Origin: JACXTP01 sp963789555
GTDB lineage: Archaea > Thermoplasmatota > Thermoplasmata > Methanomassiliicoccales > UBA472
NCBI GenBank assembly: GCA_963789555.1
Contig: CAWBKY010000005.1
Coordinates: 1 to 64,000 of the forward strand
Direction of reading: 5' to 3'
DNA: 64,000 bases
The notes below the pieces were generated by a model. That model was not told the DNA's origin and did not search any database. It saw only the letters and a list, made by a program, of their open reading frames with translations. Both the position numbers and the translations under genes were made by a program. Below are positions 27,728-41,112 of the stretch, piece after piece (position 1 is the stretch's first letter; each line of letters starts with the position of its first letter).

Positions 27728-28366
27728 ATGGTGTGGGGGGGCGAGCTGTCCAGGTCGGAAGGCCAGGCCTTTTTCAAGGACTGTTCGGGCGGCAATATCT
27801 ACGCCTTCGCTGAAGAATGATGAGCTGGACCGGATGATGGTGGCGATTTCCACTTGGATCGATGGGGCCGACGGTCGCATCTATGTCACATTCGAAGGCG
27901 AGCTGATGGAAGGGGATGCCTCGGGGGAAGGGCACAGGCCCCCTGGGTGAAGGTAGTTCGTTTCATCAGGGCTTGGCCCGGGCAACGTTGCGAGAGGGCG
28001 ATGGCCGACGCCTCGTTGACCAACACCTACTGGCGCATCGTCCGCCTACTGGGAAATGAGGTCGTGGTAGATGATGGTCAAAGGGAACCGCACATGGTGC
28101 TGAGGAATGAGGATATCAACCCGTCGTGCTCGGCCACCGTGGGATGCAACCAGATATTCGGTGGTTATGAGACGAAGGAGGATAGCATCAAGTTCGGTCC
28201 GATGATGACCACGCTGATGGCATGCCCCCCGCCGCTGGACGCCTTGGAGATGGATCTGATCGCTGCGCTCGACCGTTCCGCTCGATATCACATCCTGGCC
28301 CACACCATGGAGCTCTATGATGAGAACGGCTCTCCGGTGGCACTGTTCGAGGCGGTCTACCTATGA
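27728..28366 (+). CDS. META-domain (HslJ-like) protein, about two to three frameshifts
   Basis: The C-terminal two-thirds match the META/DUF306 domain: LTNTYWRIVRLLGNEVVV, the invariant GCNQIFGGYETKEDSIKFGPMMTTLMACPPP and ELYDENGSPVALFEAV. The N-terminal part (GELSRSEGQAFFKDCSGGNIYAF, then RIYVTFEGELMEG, then APWVKVVRFIRAWPGQRCE) is the accessory region often preceding META in cell-envelope proteins, but here it lies in three frames. TTTAAAATG at 27678-27686 looks like the TATA box, favouring the ATG at 27728. No lipoprotein signal is visible. Function in bacteria relates to stress; unknown in archaea. Confidence 0.7.
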
Positions 28367-28380
28367 TGGTAAGATTGGAC

Positions 28381-29427
28381 CTAGGTCTCTGACATCTTGT
28401 AGCGCAGGAGAGCGGCCAGGCCCCCCAGGGACTCGAGCTTCTTCCCGCCTTCGTGATGCTCGCTCACCACCACCACCGTCCCCCGGGCCTGCTCCGTCCC
28501 CTTCATGATCCTCTCCATGTCCTTCTCCCGGATCAGGGTGTCGATGATGAGCAGGACCTCCACCGCCCCGGCCGACACCGCGTCGGCGACCTGCTTCGGC
28601 CCGTAGGCCACCGGACCGTCCTTGGCCACCTCCTCCAGCACCTTCTCCACCAGGTTCATCTCCTCGGCCACCCTCGAACCCTTCAGGACCTCCCCGCCGA
28701 TGCCTCGCTTCATCAGCTCATGGATGCCTTGCATGCCCGCCTGGCCGGTATGATAGACGAAGACCTGACGGAAAAGCTCGGGCTCCTTCTGCTTGCCTAT
28801 GGCCAGCAACGTCTCCTTGGCGAACCCCGGACCAAGGATGACCAGCGGCACGTCGGGCGACATGGCCTGCTTGACCTTGGCGATGATCTCGTCGTAATAT
28901 CCTTCCCCGCTGTCCTTCTGCTCGTACATCTTGCCGCCGGTGGGACCGGTGATGGTGGCCAGGTTCTTCAGCCCGTACTGGCGCAGCACGGCGATGGTGG
29001 CCTCGTCGTTCTCCAAGGAGACGAAGACGATGTTCGGCTTCTTGGCGTCCTCCACCGACCGCCTCACCCGGTCCAGGTCCGCGTCCGTCCAGTGGACCTT
29101 CACCACCGTGATCCATTCCCCCTCCTCCATGCTGAGGGTGTGGTAGGAGCCGATGTCCTGCGGCCCGTCCTCGATGACCCCAAGTATGCGCAGCCGGCCA
29201 TCGTACTCGTGGAACTCCATCTTCTCGACCCGGATGCCCAGGGTCATGCGCTTCTTCTCCGTGCGCTCGGCGCGGATCTTGTCGCTCTTGGCCTCGTCCC
29301 GACGGTAGGTGGAGGCGAACACCAGGTCCCCCGGCCGGACGATGTTGTAGAGATGCCACAGGTCGTCGCTCACCTCGACCATGAGCTTGATCTCCCCCTT
29401 GAAGCGGTCCTGGTGCAGGATGCGCAT
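28381..29427 (-). CDS. pelA: aPelota, mRNA-surveillance/ribosome rescue factor
   Basis: Paralogue of archaeal release factor aRF1 that recognises stalled ribosomes with no codon in the A site. 348 residues from MRILHQDRFKGEIKLMVEVSDDLWHLYNIVRPGD, with the Sm-like domain 1 (R-rich TEKKRMTLGIRVEKMEFHE), domain 2 (VFVSLENDEATIAVLRQYG) without the GGQ peptide-release motif, and domain 3 ending EGGKKLESLGGLAALLRY. The upstream ATG at 29661 is rejected because the conserved start is MRIL. Intact. Confidence 0.95.
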   Translation of the reverse strand: MRILHQDRFKGEIKLMVEVSDDLWHLYNIVRPGDLVFASTYRRDEAKSDKIRAERTEKKRMTLGIRVEKMEFHEYDGRLRILGVIEDGPQDIGSYHTLSMEEGEWITVVKVHWTDADLDRVRRSVEDAKKPNIVFVSLENDEATIAVLRQYGLKNLATITGPTGGKMYEQKDSGEGYYDEIIAKVKQAMSPDVPLVILGPGFAKETLLAIGKQKEPELFRQVFVYHTGQAGMQGIHELMKRGIGGEVLKGSRVAEEMNLVEKVLEEVAKDGPVAYGPKQVADAVSAGAVEVLLIIDTLIREKDMERIMKGTEQARGTVVVVSEHHEGGKKLESLGGLAALLRYKMSET

Positions 29428-29757
29428 GGGGATGGCAACTGCGCCATCACTATTTTTATTCGTTGGCAGTACCACGCCGTACGATCGTCTCAAAGGCTGA
29501 GGGAGCGAGATCGCTTGAGATGCCTCTAGATGCGGTGTGAGGTCGAGGTCATATCCGGTCCATGAGAAGGGCGGCCGCCAACGGGATTGAGGTGGCTGAT
29601 GACCGATATCGGTAGGGTACCTGTCCTGCGTCCTATGAAAGCCATTTATCGGACATGGCATAGTGTTCCGATGTTCTTTTTAGGACAAAAACGGCTACCC
29701 TTGTCAGGTCGGCCCTGAGTAATGTTATATATGAAATAAGTTTACCATCGAAACCTG
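29428..29757. promoter_or_regulatory. Divergent region with the carAB promoter
   Basis: 330 bases between aPelota (minus) and carA (plus). GTTATATATG at 29724-29733 lies about 25-30 bases before the carA ATG, indicating a leaderless or near-leaderless carAB message. No hairpin or uORF that would suggest pyrimidine/arginine attenuation was seen. Confidence 0.6.
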
Positions 29758-30839
29758 ATGTCAAGGTGCTTTCTTGTCTTAGAGGACGGGACCATTCTGG
29801 AGGGCACCGGTTTTGGTTATGAGAAGACCACCTATGGGGAGGTCGTCTTCAACACCGGCATGACCGGTTACCAGGAGAGCCTAACCGACCCGTCCTACCT
29901 CGGCCAGATCCTTATCATGTCCTATCCTCTGATAGGCAACTACGGTACCAACCCTTACGACGTGGAGTCGGACAAGGTGCAGGTGCGTGGTTTCGTGGTC
30001 CGGCAGAACTGCATGGAGCCGAGCGACATGTACCAGGGTCGGACCTTGGACGCATACCTGAAGGAGAACAGGATACCTGGTATCAGCGACCTCGACACCC
30101 GGGCCGCCATCATCCGCATCCGAGAGAAGGGGACGCCCCGCGGCGCCATCGTCTTCGACGAGGACCCGATGGAGGTCCTGGAGAAGGTGCGCAACATGCC
30201 CTTCCCCTCGGATGAGAACCTGGTGGGGCAGGCCAGCATCAAGATGCCGGTGCGCCATGAGAGCATCAAGAAAGGGGCGAAGACCATCGCCCTCTTCGAT
30301 TGCGGCGTGAAGGAGAACATCCTCCGCGAGCTGCGCAAGCGCTTCAACATCATACAACTGCCATACGACACCCCGGCCCAATGGTTCCGGGACCATGAGG
30401 TGGACGGTGTCATGATATCCAACGGTCCGGGCGACCCGGACCACCCCGACATGCGCACCGCCACGATCAAGACGGTCCGGGAGATCAAGGAGGACCTGCC
30501 CATCATGGGCATATGCATGGGCAACCAGATATTGGCCTTGGCCTTCGGGGGCCACACCTACAAATTGAAGTTCGGCCACCGCGGCGTGAACCAGCCCGTG
30601 AAGCACAAGGGGCGGGTGTACATCACCTCCCAGAACCACGGCTACGCCGTCGACCCGAAGAGCCTGGAGGGCACCGGCCTGGAAGTGAGCCACGTCAACG
30701 CCAACGATGGCACCTTGGAGGGCATGACCCACAAGGAGCTGCCCATCTTCTCGGTGCAATACCATCCGGAGGCCTGCCCCGGCCCGAGGGACACCACCTT
30801 CCTCTTCGACGACTTCGTCAAGCTGCTGGAGGCGAGGAG

Positions 30840-30843
<4 letters not shown>
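29758..30843 (+). CDS. carA: Carbamoyl-phosphate synthase small (glutaminase) subunit
   Basis: 361 residues; hydrolyses glutamine and passes ammonia to CarB for carbamoyl phosphate synthesis (arginine and pyrimidines). N-terminal CarA domain (VVFNTGMTGYQESLTDPSY, YPLIGNYG), then a class I glutamine amidotransferase domain with nucleophile in MGICMGNQILALAFGG and His/Glu in SVQYHPEACPGP. Stop overlaps the carB start. Intact. Confidence 0.97.
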
Positions 30844-34052
<3,209 letters not shown>

Positions 34053-34058
34053 TGGGGC

Positions 34059-34967
34059 TCAGAGCAGGGCGGGCTTCTCCCTCTCGATCTTGACCTCGTA
34101 CTTGGCCACTATCAGCACCCCGACCAGAAGCAGCGCGCCGCTGACGAGCACCAAGGGGGACGGCACCTCACTGAGGAACAGGGCGGCCCATATCGTGGCG
34201 AGGATCGGTTCGCCCAGACAGGGAGACGCTGACCAGGGATGCGCTGACGTATTTCAGGCTCCAGTTGTACATGGTGTGGCCCAGTATGGTGGAGACGCCC
34301 GGCGAGGAGAAGGAACAGCACCAGGTCCTCATTGCTCATGGGCCAGAGCTGCTCCCCGGTGGCGAGGCAGGCCCCGAAGAGGAAGATCGTGGCGAACGAG
34401 ATAGACGAAGAAGGCGTAAGGCACCAGGTCCACCTTCTGGCGCATCAGCCTGCCCCCCACGATGTAGATCGCCGCCAATATGCAACCGGTGAAGGCCAGA
34501 ACGTCACCGGCCAGCTCCCCGCCCTCCAGTCCGCTCACCGACATCAGTATGATGCCCGAGAAGCCCAGGACCATCCCGACCATGGCCCGTTTGTCCGTCT
34601 CCTTCAGAAGGAATATGGAGACCACCCCGATGATGAGGGGGTGGGCCGTGACCAGCAGGGTGGACGCGGCCACGGTGGTCAGCGTCAGCGAGGCGTTGAA
34701 GGCCCAGAAGTGCAAGGCCAGCACCACCCCGATCCCGGCCAAAAGACCGTATGAGTTCTTTGATAGCGAGACGCATTGGCGACGGCAGGGGCCCAGGGCG
34801 AAAGGCAACAACATGAGCGAGGCGAAGAGCATGCGGTAGGCCGCGATCACCAAAGGCGGGGAGTCGCTCCATCGGATGAAGATGGAGGCGAAGGACACGC
34901 TCACCACGGCGATGATGATGCCGATGTACGGCGTGTAGCCGGTACCGTCCATGCGGTTGGCGAACAT
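34059..34967 (-). CDS. DMT-superfamily (EamA) transporter, several frameshifts
   Basis: Ten-span EamA-type permease. The first repeat reads cleanly from 34967: IGIIIAVVSVSFASIFIRWSDSPPLVIAAYR, then spans to LAFTGCILAAIYIVGGRLM. The second repeat (about 34390-34059) is scattered over three frames and ends GVLIVAKYEVKIEREKPAL. Transport substrate unknown; relatives export amino acids or metabolites, and its place beside the ACT regulator and aro operon suggests the same here. Convergent with carB, leaving only six bases between the two stops. Confidence 0.8.
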
Positions 34968-34971
34968 CGTA

Positions 34972-35472
34972 TCAGTAGATGACGATGGACTTGACCCCGC
35001 GGCAGGACTTCAGGCGAGGGATGAGCTCGGCCGGGACCGGGCTCTCCGTGATGACGTAGAGGCGGGGGTCGCTGCTCAGGTCCGGGTCGGTGACCAAGGC
35101 CTGGCGGATGCTTATTCCCGATGTGGCTATCACCCCGGTGACGTCGGCGATGATGCCTGGCGCCCCGGCGTTGGTGGGGATGATCTCGATGGCGCTCCAA
35201 CCCATCTCCGACGCCACGTCCTTGAGGAAGCCTATGGGCCGGAGCTTGGAGAACACCCGCAGCAGTTCGGGACTGGACTCGATGGTGTGCACCGTGGCCC
35301 TGACGATGCGCCGGTCCACGCCAGCGGCCTTGCCCACCGCCACGTCCCCCACCTCGACCTCGCCACTGTATATGCGGCCGTCCCGCACGCTCAGCCCTTG
35401 GTCGAGCAGCAGCTTGGCCACCTTGGCCTGGGATGGGTACCTCCCAAAATAGTTGGAGATCTGCTTCCACAT
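34972..35472 (-). CDS. ACT-domain regulator of amino acid metabolism (COG2150-like)
   Basis: 166 residues. N-terminal helix-turn-helix-like region (RYPSQAKVAKLLLDQGLSVRDGRIYSGEVEVGDVAVGKAAGVDRRIV) and a C-terminal ACT domain (APGIIADVTGVIATSGISIRQALVTDPD, RLYVITESPVPAELIPRL). Proteins of this kind are annotated as amino-acid-responsive regulators but no target has been shown that I can cite. It is divergent from the aromatic amino acid operon, separated by about 200 bases, and upstream of a DMT transporter, so autoregulation and control of aro genes is the natural guess. Confidence 0.85.
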   Translation of the reverse strand: MWKQISNYFGRYPSQAKVAKLLLDQGLSVRDGRIYSGEVEVGDVAVGKAAGVDRRIVRATVHTIESSPELLRVFSKLRPIGFLKDVASEMGWSAIEIIPTNAGAPGIIADVTGVIATSGISIRQALVTDPDLSSDPRLYVITESPVPAELIPRLKSCRGVKSIVIY

Positions 35473-35635
35473 GGTCCTTCACTATGGGTGCGGTGGATTA
35501 AAGCGTTTCCCATTGTACGGTTATGTTCATTGAGGAGCGGATGACGTCAAGGCAAAACTTATTCTTAACTTGGTGCAATAGGGAGACGGCACTTTGACAG
35601 GGGACGCCATCCACAATGTGAATGATGACGAAACC

Positions 35636-35678
35636 CTTATATGCGTGCTATAAATTGACACGGTTCACCTGAGGTGAT
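35636..35678 (+). promoter_or_regulatory. Promoter and ribosome binding site of the aro operon
   Basis: CTTATATG at 35636-35643 resembles an archaeal TATA box and lies about 40 bases before ATG 35679. GAGGTGAT at 35671-35678 is a strong Shine-Dalgarno directly upstream of the start. The message therefore probably has a short leader. Confidence 0.6.
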
Positions 35679-36475
35679 ATGTTGCTTGGCAAGAACATAA
35701 GGATCGAGCGCATCATGGACAGGTCCACAGGAAGGGCGGTAATCGTCCCTCTGGACCACGGTATCTCCATGGGCCCCATCGAAGGATTGGTCGACATGCG
35801 GTCGACAGTGGACAAGGTCTCCCAGGGGGGCGCCACGGCCGTGGTGCATGCATAAGGGCATACTTCCCTTCGGCCACCGTTCCTTCGGCCGGGACATCGG
35901 CCTCATAATGCACCTGTCCGCCAGCACCGGGCTCTCCCCCGAACCGAACCACAAGGTCATCGTGACCACGGTGGAGGAAGCGATCAAGTGGGGCGCGGAC
36001 GCGGTCTCCATCCATGTCAACCTGGGCGACGACCACGAGTACGCCATGTTGCGCGACTTCGGGGCAGATCGCCTGCAAGTGCAACGAGTGGGGCATGCCC
36101 CTGTTGGTCATGATCTACCCCCGGGGCAAGGACATCCCGGACGCGTACAACGTGGACATGCTCAAGAAGTGCGCCCGCACGGCCACCGAGCTGGGCGCGG
36201 ACATCATCAAGACCAATTACACCGGCGACATCGACAGCTTCAAAGAGGTGGTGCGGGGTGCGCAGGCCCCGGTCATCATAGCCGGAGGCCCGAAGGTGGA
36301 CTCCGATGAGAAGCTCCTGCAGATGGTGAAGGACTCCATGGACGCAGGCGGCAAGGGCGTGAGCATCGGCCGCAATGTCTTCCAGCACCGCAACGTCATT
36401 GGCATCACCAAGGCCATCAGCGGCATCGTGCTCGAGGACATGGACGTGGAGGAGGCCCTGAAGATCCTCAAGTGA
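35679..36475 (+). CDS. aroA': 2-amino-3,7-dideoxy-D-threo-hept-6-ulosonate synthase (ADH synthase), two frameshifts
   Basis: Class I aldolase-like enzyme that condenses L-aspartate semialdehyde with 6-deoxy-5-ketofructose 1-phosphate, the archaeal start of the shikimate pathway. ATG 35679 gives MLLGKNIRIERIM. VIVPLDHGISMGPIEG holds a catalytic Asp, and the Schiff-base Lys is in ADIIKTNYTGD. Also PVIIAGGPKVDSDE and GKGVSIGRNVFQH, the phosphate-binding end of the barrel. Extra bases near 35850 (a C before ATGCATAAG) and 36065 interrupt it. Joined length about 265 residues. First gene of the aro operon. Confidence 0.93.
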
Positions 36476-36481
36476 CCCCAC

Positions 36482-37514
36482 ATGTCCGATAAGATCATGT
36501 GGGTGCGGAGCGACCACCTGCCCACCTACGAGCAGAGGAAGAAGGTAGTGACAGCGGCGCTGGAGGCCGGACTGGTGGACATAGTGGTCCGTCAGGAGGA
36601 CCAGGAGCTGCGCCGCCTGGGCCGGTTCCAGGCCATCGAGAGGCGCGGGGACGACCTGTACATCGACGAGGAGAGGGTGGGGGTGATGGTGGAGATCAAC
36701 CGCCCCGAGGACCTGGCCAAGGCCTCCGCCCTGAAGGACAAGGTCGAGTTCGTGGTCATCGCCGCGAACGATTGGAAGGTCATCCCCTTGGAGAACCTCA
36801 TCGCCGAGTTCCAGCGCTCCAGCACCGAGGTGCTTGGCCGGGGCCAGCGACCCGGATGAGGCCAGGCTTTTCGCCCAGACCCTGGAGGTGGGCGTGGACG
36901 GCATCGTCATCACTCCGTCCGATCCAGGCGTCATCAAGGATTTCAAGGGCACCGTCGTCGGGGCCCTCCCGGACATCGAGCTCACTCCGATCAAGGTGAC
37001 CCGCATCGCGCCCCTCAGCATGGGCGACCGGGTCTGCGTGGACACCTGCTCCCTAATGAGGGTGGGCGAGGGCATGCTCATCGGTTCGCAATCCGGATGC
37101 CTGTTCTTGGTCCAGTCGGAGGCCATGGAGAGCGAGTACGTCGCGGCCCGGCCGTTCCGCGTCAACGCCGGGGCGGTGCACGCCTATGTGCTTGGCTCCG
37201 ATGGCCGCACCAAATACCTGTCCGAGGTGAGGGGCGGCGACGAGCTGATGGCGATCGACACCGATGGCAAATGCCGTCCGGTCGTCGTGGGCCGGGCCAA
37301 GGTGGAAGTGAGACCATTACTGTTATTGGAGGCGGAGGCGGATGGCCGCCGCTACTCCACCATTCTGCAGAACGCGGAGACCATCAGGCTCTGCACCCCT
37401 TCCGGGCCGGTATCCGTATCGGCGCTCAAGGTGGGGCAGGAGGTCCTGGCGAGGATCGAGGCGGGCGGTAGGCATTTCGGCCACGCCATCGCCGAGACGA
37501 TCATAGAGAGGTGA
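36482..37514 (+). CDS. aroB': 3-dehydroquinate synthase II, one frameshift
   Basis: NAD-dependent oxidative deamination and cyclisation of ADH to 3-dehydroquinate, replacing bacterial AroB. N-terminal MWVRSDHLPTYEQRKKVVTAALEAGLVDIVV, then after one extra base near 36835 TLEVGVDGIVITPSDPG, the conserved GDRVCVDTCSLMRVGEGMLIGSQSGCLFLVQSE, ARPFRVNAGAVHAYVLGSDGRTKYLSE and AETIRLCTP. Joined length about 343 residues, in line with the family. Follows ADH synthase directly, as in other archaea. Confidence 0.94.
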
Positions 37515-37516
37515 AT

Positions 37517-38990
37517 ATGATGCGAGCATGTGTTTCGATAGCGGAGAAGGATATGGAATCGACCCTTGCGGCCTGCCGCGAGGCGGTGGAGAAGGGAGCG
37601 GACATGATAGAGGTGCGCTTCGACCGCATGGCGGCCCTTCCGGAGGACCTGACCCCGTTCAAGGCCTTCGAAAAGCCGATGGTGGCGACGTTGCGCACCT
37701 CCCGTCAGGGCGGGCGGCTATTCCGGTCCGGACGCGGTCAAACTATCCTTCCTCAAGGAGGCGGCCCGCGCTGGGTTCCAATACATCGACCTGGAGCTCG
37801 ACTTCCCACTGCTGACCAAGGCGCAGAAGGAGATCAAGGGTGCCAAGTTCATCATCTCCCAGCATGACCATCACAAGACGCCAAGCCCCTCCTTGATGGT
37901 GCAGGCGCTGGTGACCTGCGCCGCCAAAGGCGACGTGGCCAAGGTGGCCTACCACGCCACCAACATGGAGGACGTGCTGCACCTGACGGAAGCGGCGAAG
38001 CTCTATTCGCAGACCGGGAACCAGTTCGTGGCCATCTCCATGGGCGAGAGGGGCTCGGTGACCCGGGCCTGCTACGACCACATGGGCGCGGCGTTCACTT
38101 ACGCGACGCTCCACAAGGAGAGGCCCACCGCCCCGGGACAGATCGACCTGGCCGCCTTGCGCGCATTGGACGGCGAGAAGGTGGTGGCCGGCGTGGTCGG
38201 CCAGTCGCTCTCCCACTCCCTTATCGGCCTGGATGCATAACGCGGCGTTCCGTTCCCTTTCCTTGCCTGGCCTCTATCTCAAGTTCCAGATGGATAAGCA
38301 CGAGCTTGACTGCGTTCACCGAGCTGGTGGGGGAGCTGGGTGTGCGGGGTTTCAACGTCACCATACCCTACAAAGGGGCCATCATCGAACTGTTGGACAA
38401 GGTCGACCCGGAGGCGGAGCGCATCGGGGCGGTCAACACCGTCCTGAACACCGGCGGCGAGCTGGTGGGCTTTAACACCGATTTCTATGGTGTGCAGATG
38501 ACCTTCGAGAAGGCCGCCTTCGACCCCAAGGGGCGCAAGGTGCTGGTGGTCGGAGCGGGAGGGGCGGCCCGATCGGTGCTCACCCACCTGTCCCATTGCC
38601 AGGCCGAGATATTCCCTCTACAACCGGACCAAGGACAAGGCCGACGAGCTGGCCAAGACCTTCGGTGGGACCACGGTCGTCTCCAAGGAGGAAATGCTCC
38701 AGAAGGAGTTCGATGCGGTCGTGAACTGCACCCCCTTGGGGATGAAGGGCTATCCTGACGAGCTGCCGGTGGACATCAGCGTCCTGAGACCGGGACAGTT
38801 CGTCATGGACACCATCTACAACCCGGCCCGGACCAAGCTGGTGATAGCCGCGGAGGAGCGCGGCGCCAAAGCGGTCTCCGGTCGCGACATGCTGATCTAC
38901 CAGGCCATGAAGGCCTTCTCGGTCTGGACCGGCAACATGCCTGAATACGAGGTCATGTTGGCCGGGTTCCAGGAGGGCATCTCTCGATGA
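37517..38990 (+). CDS. aroDE: Apparent AroD-AroE fusion: type I 3-dehydroquinate dehydratase and shikimate dehydrogenase, four frameshifts
   Basis: One continuous coding path of about 490 residues. The AroD part has IEVRFDRM, PMVATLRT, FIISQHDHHKTPS (catalytic His), GDVAKVAYHAT (Schiff-base Lys) and ends near TAPGQIDLAALRALDG. The AroE part follows in the same frame with no stop or start: VAGVVGQSLSHSL, MHNAAFRSL, VRGFNVTIPYKGAIIELLD (catalytic Lys), GAVNTVLN, FNTDFYG, VLVVGAGGAARSVL, NCTPLGM and YQAMKAFSVWTG. Extra single bases lie near 37705, 38235, 38310 and 38610. Start ATG 37517 or 37520 after GAGAGGTG. Whether two proteins or one are made depends on the true sequence around 38235. Confidence 0.88.
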
Positions 38991-39829
38991 AGGGTCGGGG
39001 CATGGCCCACGGCGCCGGCACGATCATAAACGCCATAGCCACCGGCAAGGGGGCGGCCTTCGGCATCGATCTCCGCACCGATGCGGAGGTGGAGCTGAAC
39101 GATTCTGGCCAGATAGAGGTGGTCATCGATGGGGCGGAAGGCGAGAGCACCAAGCTGGTGGAGCTATGTGTGCGCTCGGTGCTCCGAACCTACGGAGAGG
39201 AGGGACGGGGTGCCCAGGTCGTCACCCGTTCCGAGATACCCATATCCAAAGGGTTGAAGAGCAGCAGCGCCGCGGCCAACGCCACCATCAAGGCCACCCT
39301 GAGGGCGCTGGGGGAGGACATGCCCCTGCTGGACTCGATCCGACTGGGCTGCCGATGCGCCATCGAGGCAGGGGTCTCCGTGACCGGCGCCTTCGATGAC
39401 GCCTGCGCCTCCGTCATGGGCGGGCTGGTCATCACGGACAACACCAACATGGAGCTGGTGGACCGGGAGCGCATGGACCCGTCCTTGGTGGCGCTGATCC
39501 ATGTGCCATCTTACCAGATCCGCAAGGGCGGACTGCCCCTGGACCGCATACGCAACATCGCCGACATCATCGAACTGGCATATATCCTGGCACAGAAGGG
39601 ACAGTACGCCATGGCCATGAAGCTGAACGGTCTGGCCTACGCCTCCGTGCTCGGTGTCGACCCCTCGATCATGCACGAGGCCCTGGCCAAGGGCGCGGTG
39701 GCGGCGGGCATCAGCGGCACCGGTCCGGCCACGGTCATACTGATGGAGAGGGACCGGGCCGAGGCGCTGCGGGCGGAGATGAGCGGGGCCAAGGACATCA
39801 TCCAGGCCGATGTTTACAATTGCGATTAG
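38987..39829 (+). CDS. aroK: Shikimate kinase, archaeal GHMP type
   Basis: 280 residues, phosphorylates shikimate. It is unrelated to bacterial AroK and belongs to the GHMP kinases: HGAGTIINAIATGKGAAFGIDL near the N-terminus, the ATP-loop PISKGLKSSSAAANATIKATL and the C-terminal GISGTGPATVILME. ATG 38987 overlaps the preceding TGA. Intact. Confidence 0.95.
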   Translation: MKGRGMAHGAGTIINAIATGKGAAFGIDLRTDAEVELNDSGQIEVVIDGAEGESTKLVELCVRSVLRTYGEEGRGAQVVTRSEIPISKGLKSSSAAANATIKATLRALGEDMPLLDSIRLGCRCAIEAGVSVTGAFDDACASVMGGLVITDNTNMELVDRERMDPSLVALIHVPSYQIRKGGLPLDRIRNIADIIELAYILAQKGQYAMAMKLNGLAYASVLGVDPSIMHEALAKGAVAAGISGTGPATVILMERDRAEALRAEMSGAKDIIQADVYNCD

Positions 39830-39841
39830 GAGGGATCGACC

Positions 39842-41112
39842 ATGAAACTGAGGGTCAGACCGTCGACGATCGAGGGCGAGGTGAGCTCCTCCCCTTCCAA
39901 GAGCTACACCCACCGGGCCATGGCCCTGGCCCTGTTGGCGGAGGGCACCTCGCATCTGCGTCGCCCGCTGCTCAGCGGGGATACCCTGGCCACACTTTCG
40001 GCGGTCAGGAAGTTCGGGGCGGAGGCGGACCGCGAAGGGGAAGTGCTGCACATCGACGGAGGCCGGTTGCGCTGCCCGGACGACGTCATAAACGTGGACA
40101 ACTCCGGGACCACCATCAGGATCATGGCCGGCATCGCCTCCCTCCTTCCATGCATCACCGTCCTCACCGGGGACGAGTCCATACGAAGGCGGCCCATGCA
40201 ACCGCTCATCGATGCCTTGGGAGAGCTAGGGGCGGAGTGCCGCTCCACCCGGGGCAACGGGCTCGCCCCGCTGCTGGTCCGGGGACCGAACACCGGCACC
40301 CGCACGCACATCAAGGGCGACGTCAGTTCCCAGTTCATCTCCTCGCTGCTCATCTCCTCCGCCGTCAAGACAGTGGACACGGAGATCGTGCTGACCACGC
40401 CGCTTGCGCTCCCGACCCTATGTGGAGATCACCATGGACATGATGGCCCGGTTCGGGGTCCGGAGCGAGGCGCTTCCCGAAGGCTTCATGGTCCCGGGTG
40501 GCCAGCGATATACCCCTCAGGATTACGCCGTCCCGGGGGACTTCTCCTCCGCCGCATTCCCCTTGATGGCCGGGGCACTGGCCGGCCATGCCAAGGTGCG
40601 CCACCTCGACCAGCGGGACCGGCAGGGGGACAAGGTGGTGCTGGACATACTTGAGCCGGTTCGGCGCCCCGGTCCACTGGGTCGGGGACGCCGTCGAGAC
40701 GTCCCGGGTGCCGCTGGTCGGCAACGAGGTCGACCTTTCCCAGGCCCCGGACCTCTTCCCGATAGTGGCGGTCATGGCCACTCAGGCGCAAGGGGTCACG
40801 GTCATCAAGAACGCGGAGCACGTCCGTCTCAAGGAATCGGACCGCATCGCCGCCACCGTGGAGTTCCTCGGCCGCATGGGGGCGGAGGTGGAGGAGAGGA
40901 GGGACGGTTGCGTCATCAAAGGGCCGTGCCAGCTGCGCGGCGCCTCGGTGGACTCCCTGGCGGACCACCGCATCCTCATGGCCGCCGCCATCGCCACCTT
41001 GGTGGCGGAGGGCGAGAGCGTCATCACCGATGGCGATTGCTTTAAAATATCGTACCCGGGTTTCGTGGAGGACATGACCGCCCTGGGGGCGGACCTGGAG
41101 CTGATACCCTGA
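39842..41112 (+). CDS. aroA: 5-enolpyruvylshikimate-3-phosphate synthase, two frameshifts
   Basis: Joins PEP and shikimate 3-phosphate. SSSPSKSYTHRAMALALLAEG near the N-terminus contains the shikimate/PEP Lys and Ser residues; NVDNSGTTIRIMAGIA, GDESIRRRPMQPL and GDVSSQFISSLLISS follow. After extra bases near 40410 and 40655 the C-terminal domain reads GDFSSAAFPLMAGAL, NEVDLSQAPDLFPIVAVMAT, HVRLKESDRIAATVEFLGRMG and DHRILMAAAIATL. Joined length about 422 residues. Starts after GGAGGG with 12-base spacing from aroK. Confidence 0.95.

Noticed and set aside
28453..29529. 358-codon plus-strand frame opposite aPelota
   Set aside because: Overlaps a well-conserved gene and has no recognisable motif.
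36017..37165. 382-codon minus-strand frame in the aro operon
   Set aside because: Antisense to ADH synthase and DHQ synthase II; composition typical of shadows.
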